Source: Sarocladium kiliense
Lineage: Eukaryota > Ascomycota > Sordariomycetes > Hypocreales > Sarocladiaceae
NCBI GenBank assembly: GCA_030734395.1
Contig: JAUZTG010000047.1
Location: forward strand, 598,719-662,718
Direction: 5' to 3'
DNA length: 64,000 nucleotides
In this document: positions 18,369-28,929 of the stretch, in pieces
Numbering within the stretch: position 1 is the first letter of the stretch
How the letters are laid out: every line of letters starts with the position of its first letter
Program-made: the position numbers and the translations under genes
The notes under the pieces: generated by a model
Databases searched by the model: none
The model's input: only the letters and a program-made list of their open reading frames with translations
What the model was told of the DNA's origin: nothing

Positions 18369-21300
18369 CCAGACGGCCGCGCATGAACAGAGATGGACGG
18401 GGAAGCCTTAGGGTCTTCCAAGCAAACGTCGGCAAGAACCCACCTGCGCACGACTGTGCCCTCGCCCTCGCTGACACCGAGCAGTACGACATCGTCCTTC
18501 TCCAAGAGCCATGGACAGCAATAATAAAGGATCAATGCCTCACCAAGACGCACCCTTCCTACGATACCTTCTCCCCTGTAGATCACTGGACCAACACAGA
18601 CACTCGACCCAGGGTCATGTCATATATCAGGAGACGGCCCAGTCTCCTAGCAGATCAAGTCCGCCCAGCAACGTCAAGAGACATACTCTGGCTCAAAGTG
18701 AACGACGTCACAGTAGTCAAATTCTACCGGCAACCAGGCTACGATACCGCACTTGAAACCCTACTACATTGGCCCATCCCCCCAAAATGCTTGGTGGCGG
18801 GCGACTTCAATGCAAAGCATCCCTCGTGGCAGACAGGTCGCCCGCAGCACCGAGGCGAAGCGATCGCCTCCTGGGCATCACGCAACGAGCTTGCTCTGCT
18901 GAACGAGATTGATGTGCCCACCAACCCACGCGGCAACACGATAGACTTGGCCTTCAGCAATATTAGTCTAGCCGAGGCCACCATCGAGGACCATCTGGCC
19001 ACCAGCTCCGACCACTTTACACTGAGCGTGCTCCTCCCCGAGCTGCGCCTCGTATCAGCGCACACTGATCGAGTCCGACTTTCCTCTGATGAGGAGGTAA
19101 AGCGGTTCGTCGAGATTGTCGAAGCTACAGTCACGAACGTGCCGATCAACATATCCACCCACGAACAGCTTGATACATTGGCATATAACCTCGTGACGAC
19201 CCTTCAGAAGGCTGTCAAAGCCGCAGGACGACCAGCATACAAGAGAGGCAAAAGCGCGCCCTGGTGGACTGAGGAATGCGCCTCCGCTGCTGCCGAATAC
19301 CGAGTGATCAGGAGGGCTTATCCGCTCGGATTTTGCAAAGATGTGCAGATGGCCAGAAGAGACTTTCAACGCATTGCTCGAAGGGAAAAGAGAAAGTACT
19401 GGCGTGAGCTCATCAACAACCTCTCCGACAGCTCCTCCATCTTCAAGGCGGCAAGGTGGTTCAAATCACCTGGACCTTTTCAGCCTCCACCATTACAAGT
19501 TGGCGACGTGGTATACGAGACGCAACAAGAGAAGGCCGAGGCACTGAGACACGCTACCTTGGAGCGACGTACCTCGGAGAATGATATACCGGATCCCTGG
19601 GAGACCGTCAACCCGCCCAGAAAAGTTCCCTTCTCCACAGAAGTGACGCCTGAAGAAGTGAAGGACGCAATCCTGCGAGCCGGCAACACGTCACCGGGCG
19701 CAGACAACATCACAGTCAAGCTATTACGAGCGTCCTGGCACGCCATCGCTAAACACGTCTGCTCCCTCTTCCAGGGATGCCTGGCGTCGGGCTATCATCC
19801 AAAGGCATTTCGCGAGGCTGAAGTCGTGATGATCCCAAAACCGGGGCGACGGGACCTCACCTCCCCTCGCTCCTGGCGACCGATCTCCCTACTCTCGTGC
19901 CTCGGGAAAGGCCTCGAACGCCTCGTCGCCGGGAGGCTTGCCTGGGCATCCATACACTACGGCGTCCTGCACCCGCAGCAATGCGGAGCACTGCCTAAGC
20001 GGTCAGCCGTCGACCTTGTCGCTGCTCTCATACACGACATCGAAGAAGCCTTCGCGAAAGATCAGGTCGTGACACTCGTCACCATGGATATCCAAGGCGC
20101 CTTCGACACTGTGATGCGAAACCGCCTTACGGCAAGACTCAGGGAACAAGGCTGGCCGGAGCGCCTTGCACGATGGGTTCACTCATTTATGAGTGATCGG
20201 TCAGCCCGCATCAGATACCAAGACATAACGACGCCTTCATCACCTCTGCAATGCGGCCTGCCCCAAGGGTCCCCTGTTTCCCCGGTCCTCTTCCTGCTCT
20301 ACACTGAGCCGATCTACCACTTGGGCAAGGCCCAGAGCCGCTTCGGGTACGCCGACGACACGGCGATCCTGTGCATCGGCGACTCACTCGAAGCAACGGC
20401 TGCTGAAGCAACACAGAGAATCGATGAATTGGTCGGTTGGGGCGCTGCGAACGGCGTCTCCTTCGATCCAGCCAAAACAGAAGTCATGCACTTCTCCAGA
20501 AAACGCACAGTAAAGGACTCTCCTCCGGTGATGCACGGCGATATGGTAAAACGACCAGAGGCTGCGATACGGTGGCTCGGGATCTGGCTCGACAGGACAC
20601 TATCCTTCAAGACACACGTGGAGAAGTGGACGGCCAAGGCGCAGGCTGTGGCCCGCCATCTGCGCAGCCTCACGAACACAAAGCACGGGCCTCGCTCGTC
20701 ACTCGTGAGACAGGCAGTGCGGGCATGCGTCGAGCCGGTCCTCCTCTTCGGGGCTGAAGCCTGGTATCCAGGCCTGACCCGTCCCTCGTGGTGGCGGTCG
20801 TCGAGAGAAGTATCGACCAAGATAAAGTCCCTGATCAAGAAGATGAGCAAATGCCTCAAGCAATCCATGCGAGCCGTACTACCGGTGTGGAGAACTACAC
20901 CAATAGCTGCCCTGCACCGGGAAAGCGGCATCCCACCAGTTGTGCAGCTGCTGGAAGCATCGCGCTTGCGATTCGCAGCTCGTCTCAAGAGCCTCGACGC
21001 AGCGCACCCGCTCGCCTCGCGCACTCGCACGGCCATCCCGCCAGCGATCATCAGGCTGATCAAGCGAAAGTATCAGCAAGCACCTGCGGCCCCTCGGACG
21101 CGCCTTCGCAGGGCCGATGAGCTCTTACCGAGCTGCAAGAGGCCGGTGCTACTACAGCACTGCCCAAGTAAACAAGAACCTCTTCAGACAGCGTCCAAAG
21201 AGGACACAGCTGCAAACTTTCTGGACTGGCTCCAAAGCCGACCACCACTTACCTTGATCGTATACTCTGACGGCTCAAAGACGGACAAAGGTGCTGCGGG

Positions 21301-22099
21301 CTATGGATTTGTCGTACATCAGGACGGACAACAAATCGCCCGCGGCTGCGGCCGTCTCGGCCCAGCTGAAGTCTTCGACGCAGAGGCCACTGGCGCCCTG
21401 GAAGGGCTCAAAGCAGCCCTCGAATACCATGGAAGTTCCGCCCCGACACCAATCATCGTTTGTCTCGACAACATTGCCGCGGCCAGGTGCCTCCGCGGTA
21501 AACCCTCTGACTCCTCACAAGACGTCTTCATCGAGTTCCAACATCTTGCTGCCACACACGGCGCCACAACAGTTCGCTGGGTTCCAGGCCATACCGGGAT
21601 CCCCGGCAACGAAGAAGCTGATGCCCAGGCTAAGGCTGGATGCCTCGAGGCAAGCCCGACAAGCGCTCTACCAACATTAGCATACCTACGTCGAGCCGCC
21701 AGACAGCGGCCGAAGGACGCGTTCGAAGTCTGGTGGGAAGAATCCGCGCCAGAACAGTACAGAGCCCTCAAGCTCGCAGCCACAACGCGATGCCCGCCGG
21801 AGCTGAACCTTCCGCGCGGCACACTGCATCACCTCCTTGCTGCTAGATCACAACATGGCGACTTTGCAGAATACCACGAGCGGTTTGAACACGCAGACGC
21901 GCAGCTCCTCTGCTCATGTGGACGACGCAAAGCACCGAGCCACATCTTCTACTGCCGGAAAGTACCGCCGCGATGTCGGATGAGGCTGGCACCCTCACCG
22001 ACTGCAGCAGTCAACCGTGCAATAGGCAAGAACTTCAATGAGTTCGTCAAGGTAGCGAGAGGCAGCGCCTTCTTCGAGAAGCTCTGCCCCCGCTACTAG
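18365..22099 (+). CDS. LINE ORF2, endonuclease-reverse transcriptase-RNase H (1244 aa)
   Basis: Domains in order: an APE-type endonuclease, residues about 14-225 (FQANVGKN, LLQEPW, AGDFNAKHPSW near 145-155, SSDHFTL near 214-220); a reverse transcriptase, about 470-760, with the catalytic FGYADD at about 660-665; and RNase H, about 960-1090, with IVYSDGSK (Asp at about 969), an acidic DAEATGAL, CLDNIAA and WVPGHTGIPGNEEAD. A final Cys/His cluster (CSCGRRKAPSHIFYC) is typical of these elements. It would nick target DNA and prime reverse transcription from the element RNA. All catalytic residues are visible and the frame is intact. Confidence 0.95.
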   Translation: MTRRPRMNRDGRGSLRVFQANVGKNPPAHDCALALADTEQYDIVLLQEPWTAIIKDQCLTKTHPSYDTFSPVDHWTNTDTRPRVMSYIRRRPSLLADQVRPATSRDILWLKVNDVTVVKFYRQPGYDTALETLLHWPIPPKCLVAGDFNAKHPSWQTGRPQHRGEAIASWASRNELALLNEIDVPTNPRGNTIDLAFSNISLAEATIEDHLATSSDHFTLSVLLPELRLVSAHTDRVRLSSDEEVKRFVEIVEATVTNVPINISTHEQLDTLAYNLVTTLQKAVKAAGRPAYKRGKSAPWWTEECASAAAEYRVIRRAYPLGFCKDVQMARRDFQRIARREKRKYWRELINNLSDSSSIFKAARWFKSPGPFQPPPLQVGDVVYETQQEKAEALRHATLERRTSENDIPDPWETVNPPRKVPFSTEVTPEEVKDAILRAGNTSPGADNITVKLLRASWHAIAKHVCSLFQGCLASGYHPKAFREAEVVMIPKPGRRDLTSPRSWRPISLLSCLGKGLERLVAGRLAWASIHYGVLHPQQCGALPKRSAVDLVAALIHDIEEAFAKDQVVTLVTMDIQGAFDTVMRNRLTARLREQGWPERLARWVHSFMSDRSARIRYQDITTPSSPLQCGLPQGSPVSPVLFLLYTEPIYHLGKAQSRFGYADDTAILCIGDSLEATAAEATQRIDELVGWGAANGVSFDPAKTEVMHFSRKRTVKDSPPVMHGDMVKRPEAAIRWLGIWLDRTLSFKTHVEKWTAKAQAVARHLRSLTNTKHGPRSSLVRQAVRACVEPVLLFGAEAWYPGLTRPSWWRSSREVSTKIKSLIKKMSKCLKQSMRAVLPVWRTTPIAALHRESGIPPVVQLLEASRLRFAARLKSLDAAHPLASRTRTAIPPAIIRLIKRKYQQAPAAPRTRLRRADELLPSCKRPVLLQHCPSKQEPLQTASKEDTAANFLDWLQSRPPLTLIVYSDGSKTDKGAAGYGFVVHQDGQQIARGCGRLGPAEVFDAEATGALEGLKAALEYHGSSAPTPIIVCLDNIAAARCLRGKPSDSSQDVFIEFQHLAATHGATTVRWVPGHTGIPGNEEADAQAKAGCLEASPTSALPTLAYLRRAARQRPKDAFEVWWEESAPEQYRALKLAATTRCPPELNLPRGTLHHLLAARSQHGDFAEYHERFEHADAQLLCSCGRRKAPSHIFYCRKVPPRCRMRLAPSPTAAVNRAIGKNFNEFVKVARGSAFFEKLCPRY

Positions 22100-22554
22100 A
22101 GACAAAGTCTCGAACATGCACAAATGTGCTCATCTTCTCTTCTACACTTTCCTTTCTCTCTCGGACTCAGGCAGCCGTTGGGTGCTGTAACCCCCCTCGG
22201 CTGTCTGGGACCACTCAAGGCCGCACGCGCAGCCGACGATGAGGGTCTCTGCCGGTCCCCAAACAAAGACCAATGCACGCAGCATGCAATGCGCTGCACC
22301 CGGATGACCCGCTGACGGGCAACAGGTACGCGAGGATGAGCCATAGAGCTGACGATATGCTGGATGGTGGTCTTTGTTTACGTTTAAAACCGGATCAACG
22401 AGGTGGTCAAACTTTGGCAAATTGTTGACTAATCTGGTATCCACTTTCCCCTATGTAGACACAACCAGTAGCCCAGCACGTCCCGTACCCTACAGGGGGC
22501 TTGAGCGGCCTTCAGGCCGCTGGACGGAAAATATACATACATACATACATACAT

Positions 22555-22567
22555 ACGATCGATCTTC
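22555..22567 (+). repeat. 3' target-site duplication of the LINE
   Basis: An exact 13-bp copy of 16580-16592. Confidence 0.9.
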
Positions 22568-22619
22568 CGCTCTCTCCTGTAAAAACTTCCCTTGGCAATC
22601 ACTGTTAGTGGTTTGCTAA
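22568..22619 (+). pseudogene. 3' end of the LINE-interrupted gene
   Basis: When the element and one target copy are set aside, the frame leaving 16592 continues here through a short Cys-containing tail (ALSCKNFPWQSLLVVC) to TAA at 22617-22619. The insertion therefore lies about 16 codons before the natural stop, which supports 15869-16592 being a real gene. Confidence 0.6.
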
Positions 22620-23649
22620 GGCAAAAACTTTTCGCAGGCTAAAATTCGCAGCAAATCCACCTGGGGTTTATCGGGGCCCTAACAACCGCCACAAGAATGG
22701 GATTCAGAGAGAGGACCTTCTTCACCATGCTGGCACCGACGACATCGAGCTTCGCGAGCTCCTGACTTTGCCTTCGGGCACTCCTTTCTACCGACTACCT
22801 TAGGCTCCTCCTGAGCCTCGACTTTCTGGCCTCGCGAGCCATCCGACAGTCTGGGCCTGGTGCTCTGACCAACCGACCGACCGACCTCCCTCTGCTGCTT
22901 CGGCTGCCCAGACACACGCAGCATCCTGCTGCTCGACCCTCCCGGCCTTGTTGCCCCCGGATTATTTCGAGGCTCTTACGCCTCTCCGACACTCTTCTGC
23001 AGCCACAGCTGCCCGACAACCTGGTCCGTCGCGCCCTCGCCCAGACCTGCAGCTTCACGCTGCCTCGACCGACCTCTGCAGGTGCTTCCTGTCCAGAGGC
23101 CATTCTTTCTTCGGTAGCCTTTGGCTGATGCCCGGTTGCGACCGGGACCGACAATTGCGTCTCGCTACGCCGAGACAACACAGACATAAACCGCTTGGTC
23201 GAAATGGTACAGAGCTTACCTGGAGACCGGACAGCGTTCTATCCGCCTTGGGGGTTCTCCCCTTCCGAGGGGTTTTTCCCCACAGGATGCACGGCTTCGG
23301 TGGTAGCTACTGGCGACCGTGGAGGGCGTAGTTGTCGCGCCGGAAGACGCGGGAGCTGCTTAGTGTGCCCGTGCAAGAGAATTCTTGGCTGGAGAGGGAC
23401 AAGTTCCCGCTGACGGGATTCCTTCTAAGACCATTGCGCCTTTGAGCCTACGATATGCCAGATGAACTGGCGAAGGGCGACTGGTGGAGGACTAGTCTTA
23501 GACACTTGTACTGCGTGCATGACGAAAATCTACCTCTGGGGAAAGGTAGAAAAGCCGCCTTCGAGAGTCGGGCTCGACAGGCCTTCCTACGAAGGCCTTG
23601 CAAGAAGCGCTGGGCGAGTCCTCTGACAGTGCAATCTTCTATATAGTTT
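22620..23649. other. Degenerate repeat-like sequence, probably part of a second LINE
   Basis: GC-rich sequence with overlapping open frames on the minus strand (22679-23187). They carry a few Cys/His residues but no coherent domain. It immediately precedes a LINE-type 3' end at 23650-23742, so some of it may be the body of a diverged or rearranged LINE. The left boundary could not be placed. Confidence 0.4.
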
Positions 23650-23742
23650 AGCCTAGCACGTCCCGTGCCCCTACACGAGACCTGAGCCGGCCAATGCTGC
23701 TGGACGGAAAATATACAACCAAACAAACAAACAAACAAACGA
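23650..23742 (+). mobile_element. 3' terminus of a second, related LINE
   Basis: The stretch CTAGCACGTCCCGTGCCC...GCTGGACGGAAAATATACAA parallels the last 90 bp of the complete LINE (CCCAGCACGTCCCGTACCC...GCTGGACGGAAAATATACAT). It ends in a different simple tail, about five CAAA units. The following bases, ACGATTGATCTT, nearly match the target duplication of the first LINE. Confidence 0.75.
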
Positions 23743-26690
23743 TTGATCTTACATGGTAAGACTTGTTCGTAGGGTTTGCTGTCTAGGGTAAGCTAGGTAA
23801 AGACCAGTCCCGGTAAGATACTTGGTAGTCGAGCAGTATAGTTCGCAGATGATCGCCAGGAGGTACTGCTCCCATTCAATTGTGGTAGAATGCTTGAATT
23901 GAACACTGAGGAACTAGTCCTCCGTGTTGAGGTCTGGTCTCTAGCTACTTCTTACATATTACAGGATGTCCCTGGTCACCAGGCCGTCGTGATTCATCCT
24001 GGTCACGTGACCTAGAGCCGACCCACGGTCCTCTTCCTTTGACTTGTGACACCCGTTCGTGGTTCCTGCTTTACGTAGTGCTTCCGCGGTTCCACTAGGT
24101 GATAACCGCCCCGGCCCATCCTGTAGGCCTGTCAGCTACGTTTGTAACCGTGGAGGCTCCAGCGACTACTTCAAGCGTCCCACAGATAGATTCGTCCGGT
24201 ATGCCGCCATTTTCAGCAAGGAAACCGCTAGCATGACTATACGCGAGCTGCCCGGAACCACTAGTTTGTCCAAAAACTCGATTCAGCCACTGTGAATTCC
24301 TGGTTGCACGTGGGTAGCTATGCCTCCATTTTCGAAATTGGGTAGAGGGGGAAGGCATTGGGGTTGAAGTTGGGAGTCTTAGCTAGATCCAACCAGGACA
24401 TATTAGTCAAGTCGACACGGATGGTGAAAATCGCTTTAATAATTCACAATGAAGCCTCTTCTATTATATCCCGGAGTCTTCTCTTCTCTCCCATTCCAAG
24501 GTGGAGGTCCCTTTGGCCTTCGGGCTTGTGGATGTGGCAGCATGTGGTGATCCGCAAGACCCTGCGGGGTAAGCCTGGATGCCCACCGACCCTGAGAACA
24601 GGTGAGCTGGTGCAGGGTCAATGCTGGTCCAGATTTTCGTGATATCACAAAGGCCGCGTTGAACAAGTGTCGCAAAGAATGAAGAGCGGCAGTGCTATGC
24701 AGTACATACATACAGCAAGGCAGATCAAAACCTATTCATATTGTCTCAGCCACATGGTGATCCAGGAATGGCTAACTTGAATTGAGTATTGGACGTTTAA
24801 CAGCAGAGTTTCGTTTCGGCCGATACGTAAGATGCGGCCTTTCCCACTACTAACAGCGATACTCGCGAGAAATTACGTCCAAGTTTCGCAAACATCATCC
24901 TCTTTAAAAGCAATGATGCCGATACAGAAGCCAAATGCATCAGCGCTGAGCCTAAGGTATGCTGCCCTGAAATTGAGTCACGGTGGTTGCAAGCCAAATG
25001 ACTCACGCCGGCTTTTGGCTTTGCCGCAGTCATCGGATCGCCTCACCGTTGACGATGCCACGAGATGCGCGATTGCCCAAGACTGTGAGCCCGCGATCCA
25101 GACGCTCACGACGCGCTCTCGTTCCTTCTTGTACTTCCTCTGGCCGCTGATGTTTTGAGGCTGCTTCCTGCCTACAAGTCACTCATCAGGAGATACGCTG
25201 AAGATGGACAGGCTGAGTGTAGGCGTAACGGGTGGTAGTGAAAGGACGGCTGGGAACATTGTGGTTACGTTAGGAGGAACCCCAGTTCTGTACATCTATG
25301 AGTACGGAGAAGCGTTTATGTCATCAACATGTAAACTCCATCGTCAACCGCTACATCTGCTTGTTCTCTCTGCGTCGCGATGGCCATGAGTGGCCAAGAG
25401 TTGTGAACCTGACAATGAGGAACAGCTAAAACAAATTGTATCTACTGGCTATTGGTCCTCACTACGCAGCCGCGGCGGAGATCAGAAGCAAATTCCTGAG
25501 GATCAGCAGCTCATGGGTGCAAACCTCTTGTGGGACTCGAATGCAAGGCGAATCAATCCCTGCAGGCCTAAAATAGGTGCGCGTATCAAGTGCTTTTAGA
25601 GATCTACTTCGTCTTGCCCATCAATAGGAACACTTCCATCATACCATCTACCTACCGTACCAGGTCATCAGGATCTCGAACCTTCATTCGTCCGAAGAGA
25701 GCCGGTGTAACGGGATGAAAGGTGAGCGGGATGCTGAAAGCCTGCGGTGTCATTCGACTATGATGAGGCGATTGACGTAATGAACACCAGACTATGTCAT
25801 CCGTCTAACTCATTGTTGTTGCTGGCGGCACATCCCGCTAAGCATCATCTCGGTTCTGTCAGACGTCTGCTGTCCGAGCCACGTACCTGGTCCGGAGGAT
25901 ACTTGCCAGAACGCATATTATGTTACTGACGATAGTCGACAGCCGCCGCATGGGTTGCGTTGCACCGTGATGCTCGAGCTAGCTGGGCCTGGTTCGTAGC
26001 CTCCTAGCGGTGAATCATACAGTCGCAGGAAAATTAGTACGAGATGCGTGGGTTCAGACCTTCAGCTCTTGTTCACTCCTCATTGATGGAAGGTAGTTAA
26101 GCGTATTCAATTTGCATATTCGCCAGCAAAACGCCAAACCAGTGCGCGTTGCTCAACAGAGAACAGCGAAACGTCCTAAGGAGTGCAGCACAATCAGAGT
26201 CCTCAACGCAACATGGGCTTCAAAACCCAAGCACAAGTGCAGATCAGCGATACGCAGGCAGAGCATAGTCCTCACTAGCAGGGCAGCCGGGTACTCCACT
26301 TTTCCAGTTATGTCGACACAACCGAGATCCAGTCACTTCCATCGACAACACAGCAGGGTCAATACAATGCTCTACTTGCAGGACGTAGTCCGCAGGTAAT
26401 ATTTCTGTGATTGGAGAGTTTAGCTGCCGCTTGGTTCAGCACGGAGAAGAGAGGGCGATTGGTGTTCTTGCGGTATTGACGAGTCCACAAAAAAAAGATG
26501 CACTTTAAGGTTACCTATGAGTTTAAAGAATCCATGAGGAATACGGTATAGGACTTGATCGAATCTTAACACTGCCCAACCATGGAGTGTCGTCATCCTG
26601 TCATACGACTTATGAGGTGAGGTTTGCACTCCCCAGCATGCATGGAACCTTGAGTAGTGAACACTCATTTTTGGCCCGCATACGACCACA
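23743..26690. other. Gene-poor 2.9 kb
   Basis: Both strands were scanned for spliced or single-exon genes and none carries recognisable motifs. Open frames such as 24059-24295, 24832-25158 and 26112-26399 are short and lack coherent protein features. The region probably consists of decayed repeats. Confidence 0.5.
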
Positions 26691-26988
26691 ATGGCTGAGG
26701 CCGAGGAAGACGTAAGCACCGCAATTAACATGGCTACGATAGATCTACTGATGTCCTTGCCAACAGGGAGCGAAGGCACTCCATGGCGTGGAAGAAATTA
26801 TCGATTCCACAATATTTCCCGCGTCCTCGACAGACCGAAATATCTCTCTTAGTCAAGCAAAGGATCTGCGCATCTACAGCAAGACCGACAGTGAAGACTG
26901 GTACTACATCAAGACGACTACAATGAAAAAGGTTCCGAAGGGCAAAGAAATGGATGTTATATCGGGCAAGGGGGTCAAGTTTTGTTGA
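26691..26988 (+). CDS. Small two-exon hypothetical gene (80 aa)
   Basis: Exon 1 is 26691-26711 (ATG, 7 codons). The intron, 26712-26766, has a GTAAGC donor, a TACTGAT branch-like site and a CAACAG acceptor. Exon 2 is 26767-26988. The junction is in phase, giving a hydrophilic protein with KDLRIYSKTDSEDWYYIKTT in the middle and a Lys-rich end. It may be spliced onward: a protein-like frame, YDDAAALFSWPHEDDHTSGF, lies at about 27049-27190. A minus-strand frame overlaps at 26975-27250. No family was recognised. Confidence 0.4.
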
Positions 26989-27372
26989 TTTCGCACTCCG
27001 ACATCCCAAGACCGTTCCTGACCTCATGCAGAAATCTTGATCCAGCAGTTATGATGATGCAGCCGCCCTCTTCTCGTGGCCGCATGAAGATGACCACACA
27101 AGTGGTTTTAGTCTCTCCTTTCTCGGTCTCCTGGATGAATTTACCACTGCTGGACACCGCTGGCATGATGTATTGCGGCAACAGGTGTAACCTCTCTATG
27201 GGCACCTGAGAGAAGACAGGGAGGCTGGAGGTCGGGAGGAATCTTTCCATCCCGTTAGCTCAGTCTTTCGATACCGGTCAAGCGAGCCCGACCTTGAGTC
27301 AACGCGTTCATAAGACGGTGATAGCTTATGTCACTTGCGATCTCATCATTTTAGATAGCTCTTGTAAAGCGT
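26989..27372. other. Possible further exon, otherwise empty
   Basis: A plus-strand frame at about 27049-27190 (FSLSFLGLLDEFTTAGHRWHD) is amphipathic and protein-like and could be a third exon of the gene at 26691, but no good donor joins it. Confidence 0.3.
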
Positions 27373-27704
27373 TTATGTCGACTCCTCGGGCGCGAAGTGG
27401 TATGTTGCGTAGGGCTTAAGTTTGTGCAGAGCATCCTCAACTGCGTTCAACTGTCCGTTAGACGGATTGACAGCCAGCAATACCGCAAGGAAAGTGTGGC
27501 TGTCTAACTCTTGAACTGCCGTGTAAAGTTCTCGGCTTTGCTTGTTGCGCCACTGCGTGACTGAAGCCACATTAGATCAGACCGGTCCCCAAAGAAATGT
27601 GATACGGCGTTCAGTAAATCAAGTCTCTTCAAGCCAAGTATTGTACAAAGTTCACGGGATGCCGACTTGACGTCCTTCAATAATGCTGTTGAGTCGCTGT
27701 GCAT
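27373..27704 (-). pseudogene. Hypothetical protein remnant with a frame change
   Basis: The minus strand gives a helical frame from ATG 27704 (LLKDVKSASRELCTILGLKRL, DLLNAVSHFFGDR). At about 27580 the protein-like sequence moves to another frame (VTQWRNKQSRELYTAVQELD, ...YATYHFAPEEST, stop 27373). The 22-nt GT...AG between them is too short for an intron, so a frameshift is more likely. No family was recognised. Confidence 0.35.
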
Positions 27705-28355
27705 ATCCAGTATACCTGGTGGCCGGGGCGCCAGGTAATGTAATGTAGTCCAGTGTAGTGTAGCTGGTTACGTGAATCGAAGCTCGCCACATGATTCTGT
27801 GACACACAGATGACATATTGGCTTGACAGAGAAGACAAAACGTAATCCAAAACTTATAAACATCCGCTGTTCGTTAATGGTTGTCAACCAACGTCAGAAC
27901 CAGTTATATCCTTATTCCTATTGCGTCTTCTTCACTGTTGTACGAGCTCCATTGCGATGCAGGACGTGATCGATGTCGCGTGGTAGTCTGAGATACGCGT
28001 CCACTAAAGTAATCGATACTGCGGAATTTAAGCATCACATCAAATTGCGCCTCTTTGTGCTTTCCCAGCATCATGGGCAAAGCATCAACATAATGTTGCT
28101 GAGGCTGACAATGTGTCATGCGGAACATAGTGACAAATTAGCCCGACGAGCTGGATATTCACGAGAGACTAAGGAAAGTAACAGACAGAGCACATTACAT
28201 TACATTGCATTACGTACATTGCATTACATTCACTACGTTACATCATCGCGCTCCAAGACAACGTTCATGATCTGGCACACTTAGGAACGATGGCAAATGT
28301 CTGAATGTTCTGGAATGCCTACGATCCTGGGACAAGAGCGCCATCGTATTCCCTC
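27705..28355. other. Intergenic with CATTA-type simple repeat
   Basis: About 28190-28245 is a loose (CATTA/CATTG)n run. A shorter taatgtaatgtagtccagtg run lies near 27735. No gene was seen. Confidence 0.5.
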
Positions 28356-28735
28356 CAGAGGTAACGCTGCTGGCTCCGTCTGTCGCTGCTGGCTTTATGC
28401 TGAGGCCGAGAGCGTCCATGAGAAATCCCTTCTCGAAGGCGGTTCCGCAGCGAGGCAAATTGTGAACTGTGGCTTGGCGAGCTCCTCGTCGGGGATGGCT
28501 ACTGAAAAGAGCGAGCCATCAGTGGGTCCATCGTTGCGCCCTGAGTCGGCATTGGTCGAGTTGAGTCAACAGGCGTGGATGATTTACTCAGTGTTGGGGC
28601 AAATACGTAGTCACGCGACTACGTTGTCATGTGAGTCACCTGCGCTACTGTAGAAGGGCATAGAAGGGCATAGAAGGCATGGATCAGGCAATGCCGAATG
28701 GGGGACTATGTGCCTACCCGTGCAGCGGGAGGTGG
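28356..28735 (+). repeat. Dispersed repeat, copy B
   Basis: 28420-28735 matches 7748-8013 (inverted). Its left end carries only about two units of the minisatellite word (GCTGCTGGCTCCGTC, TGTCGCTGCTGGC at 28367-28395), against nine units in copy A. The array is thus a variable-number component at a fixed place in the repeat. Confidence 0.75.
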
Positions 28736-28929
28736 GTTCGATGGACTCCTCCTCCTCCTCACCCTTTGCCTGGCGCTCGATATCCCAGGTGGGGCGGTTA
28801 TAGAAGTAGTCTTCGCGGTATTCTTTGACGACCTGCTTGTCGCGCTGCGCTTACCAGAATTCTCTGATATGTTTGAGGTACGACAGTAATTCCTTGAGCC
28901 TCTCCCGCTTCGTTGATCGTTCGAAGCGG

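Larger units (their letters stand above)
16593..22554 (+). mobile_element. Full-length LINE (Tad1-like, with RNase H)
   Basis: A 5,962-bp non-LTR retrotransposon. It has a short 5' UTR (about 130 bp), ORF1 (16722-18368), ORF2 (18365-22099), a 3' UTR of about 430 bp, and a tail of about five CATA/ATAC repeats ending at 22554. Perfect 13-bp target duplications flank it. Both ORFs are open, so it is recent and possibly active. Endonuclease, reverse transcriptase, RNase H order and a zinc-knuckle ORF1 are as in the Tad1-like LINEs of filamentous fungi. Confidence 0.92.

Noticed and set aside
22679..23187. Minus-strand Arg/Gly/Cys-rich frames as a gene
   Set aside because: Overlapping frames without a coherent domain in GC-rich repeat DNA next to a LINE end. 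Possibly a decayed gag, but not supportable.
26420..26731. Minus-strand frame with a signal-peptide-like start
   Set aside because: It overlaps a plus-strand gene with a good intron, the long frame needs a GTG start, and no family features follow the hydrophobic stretch.
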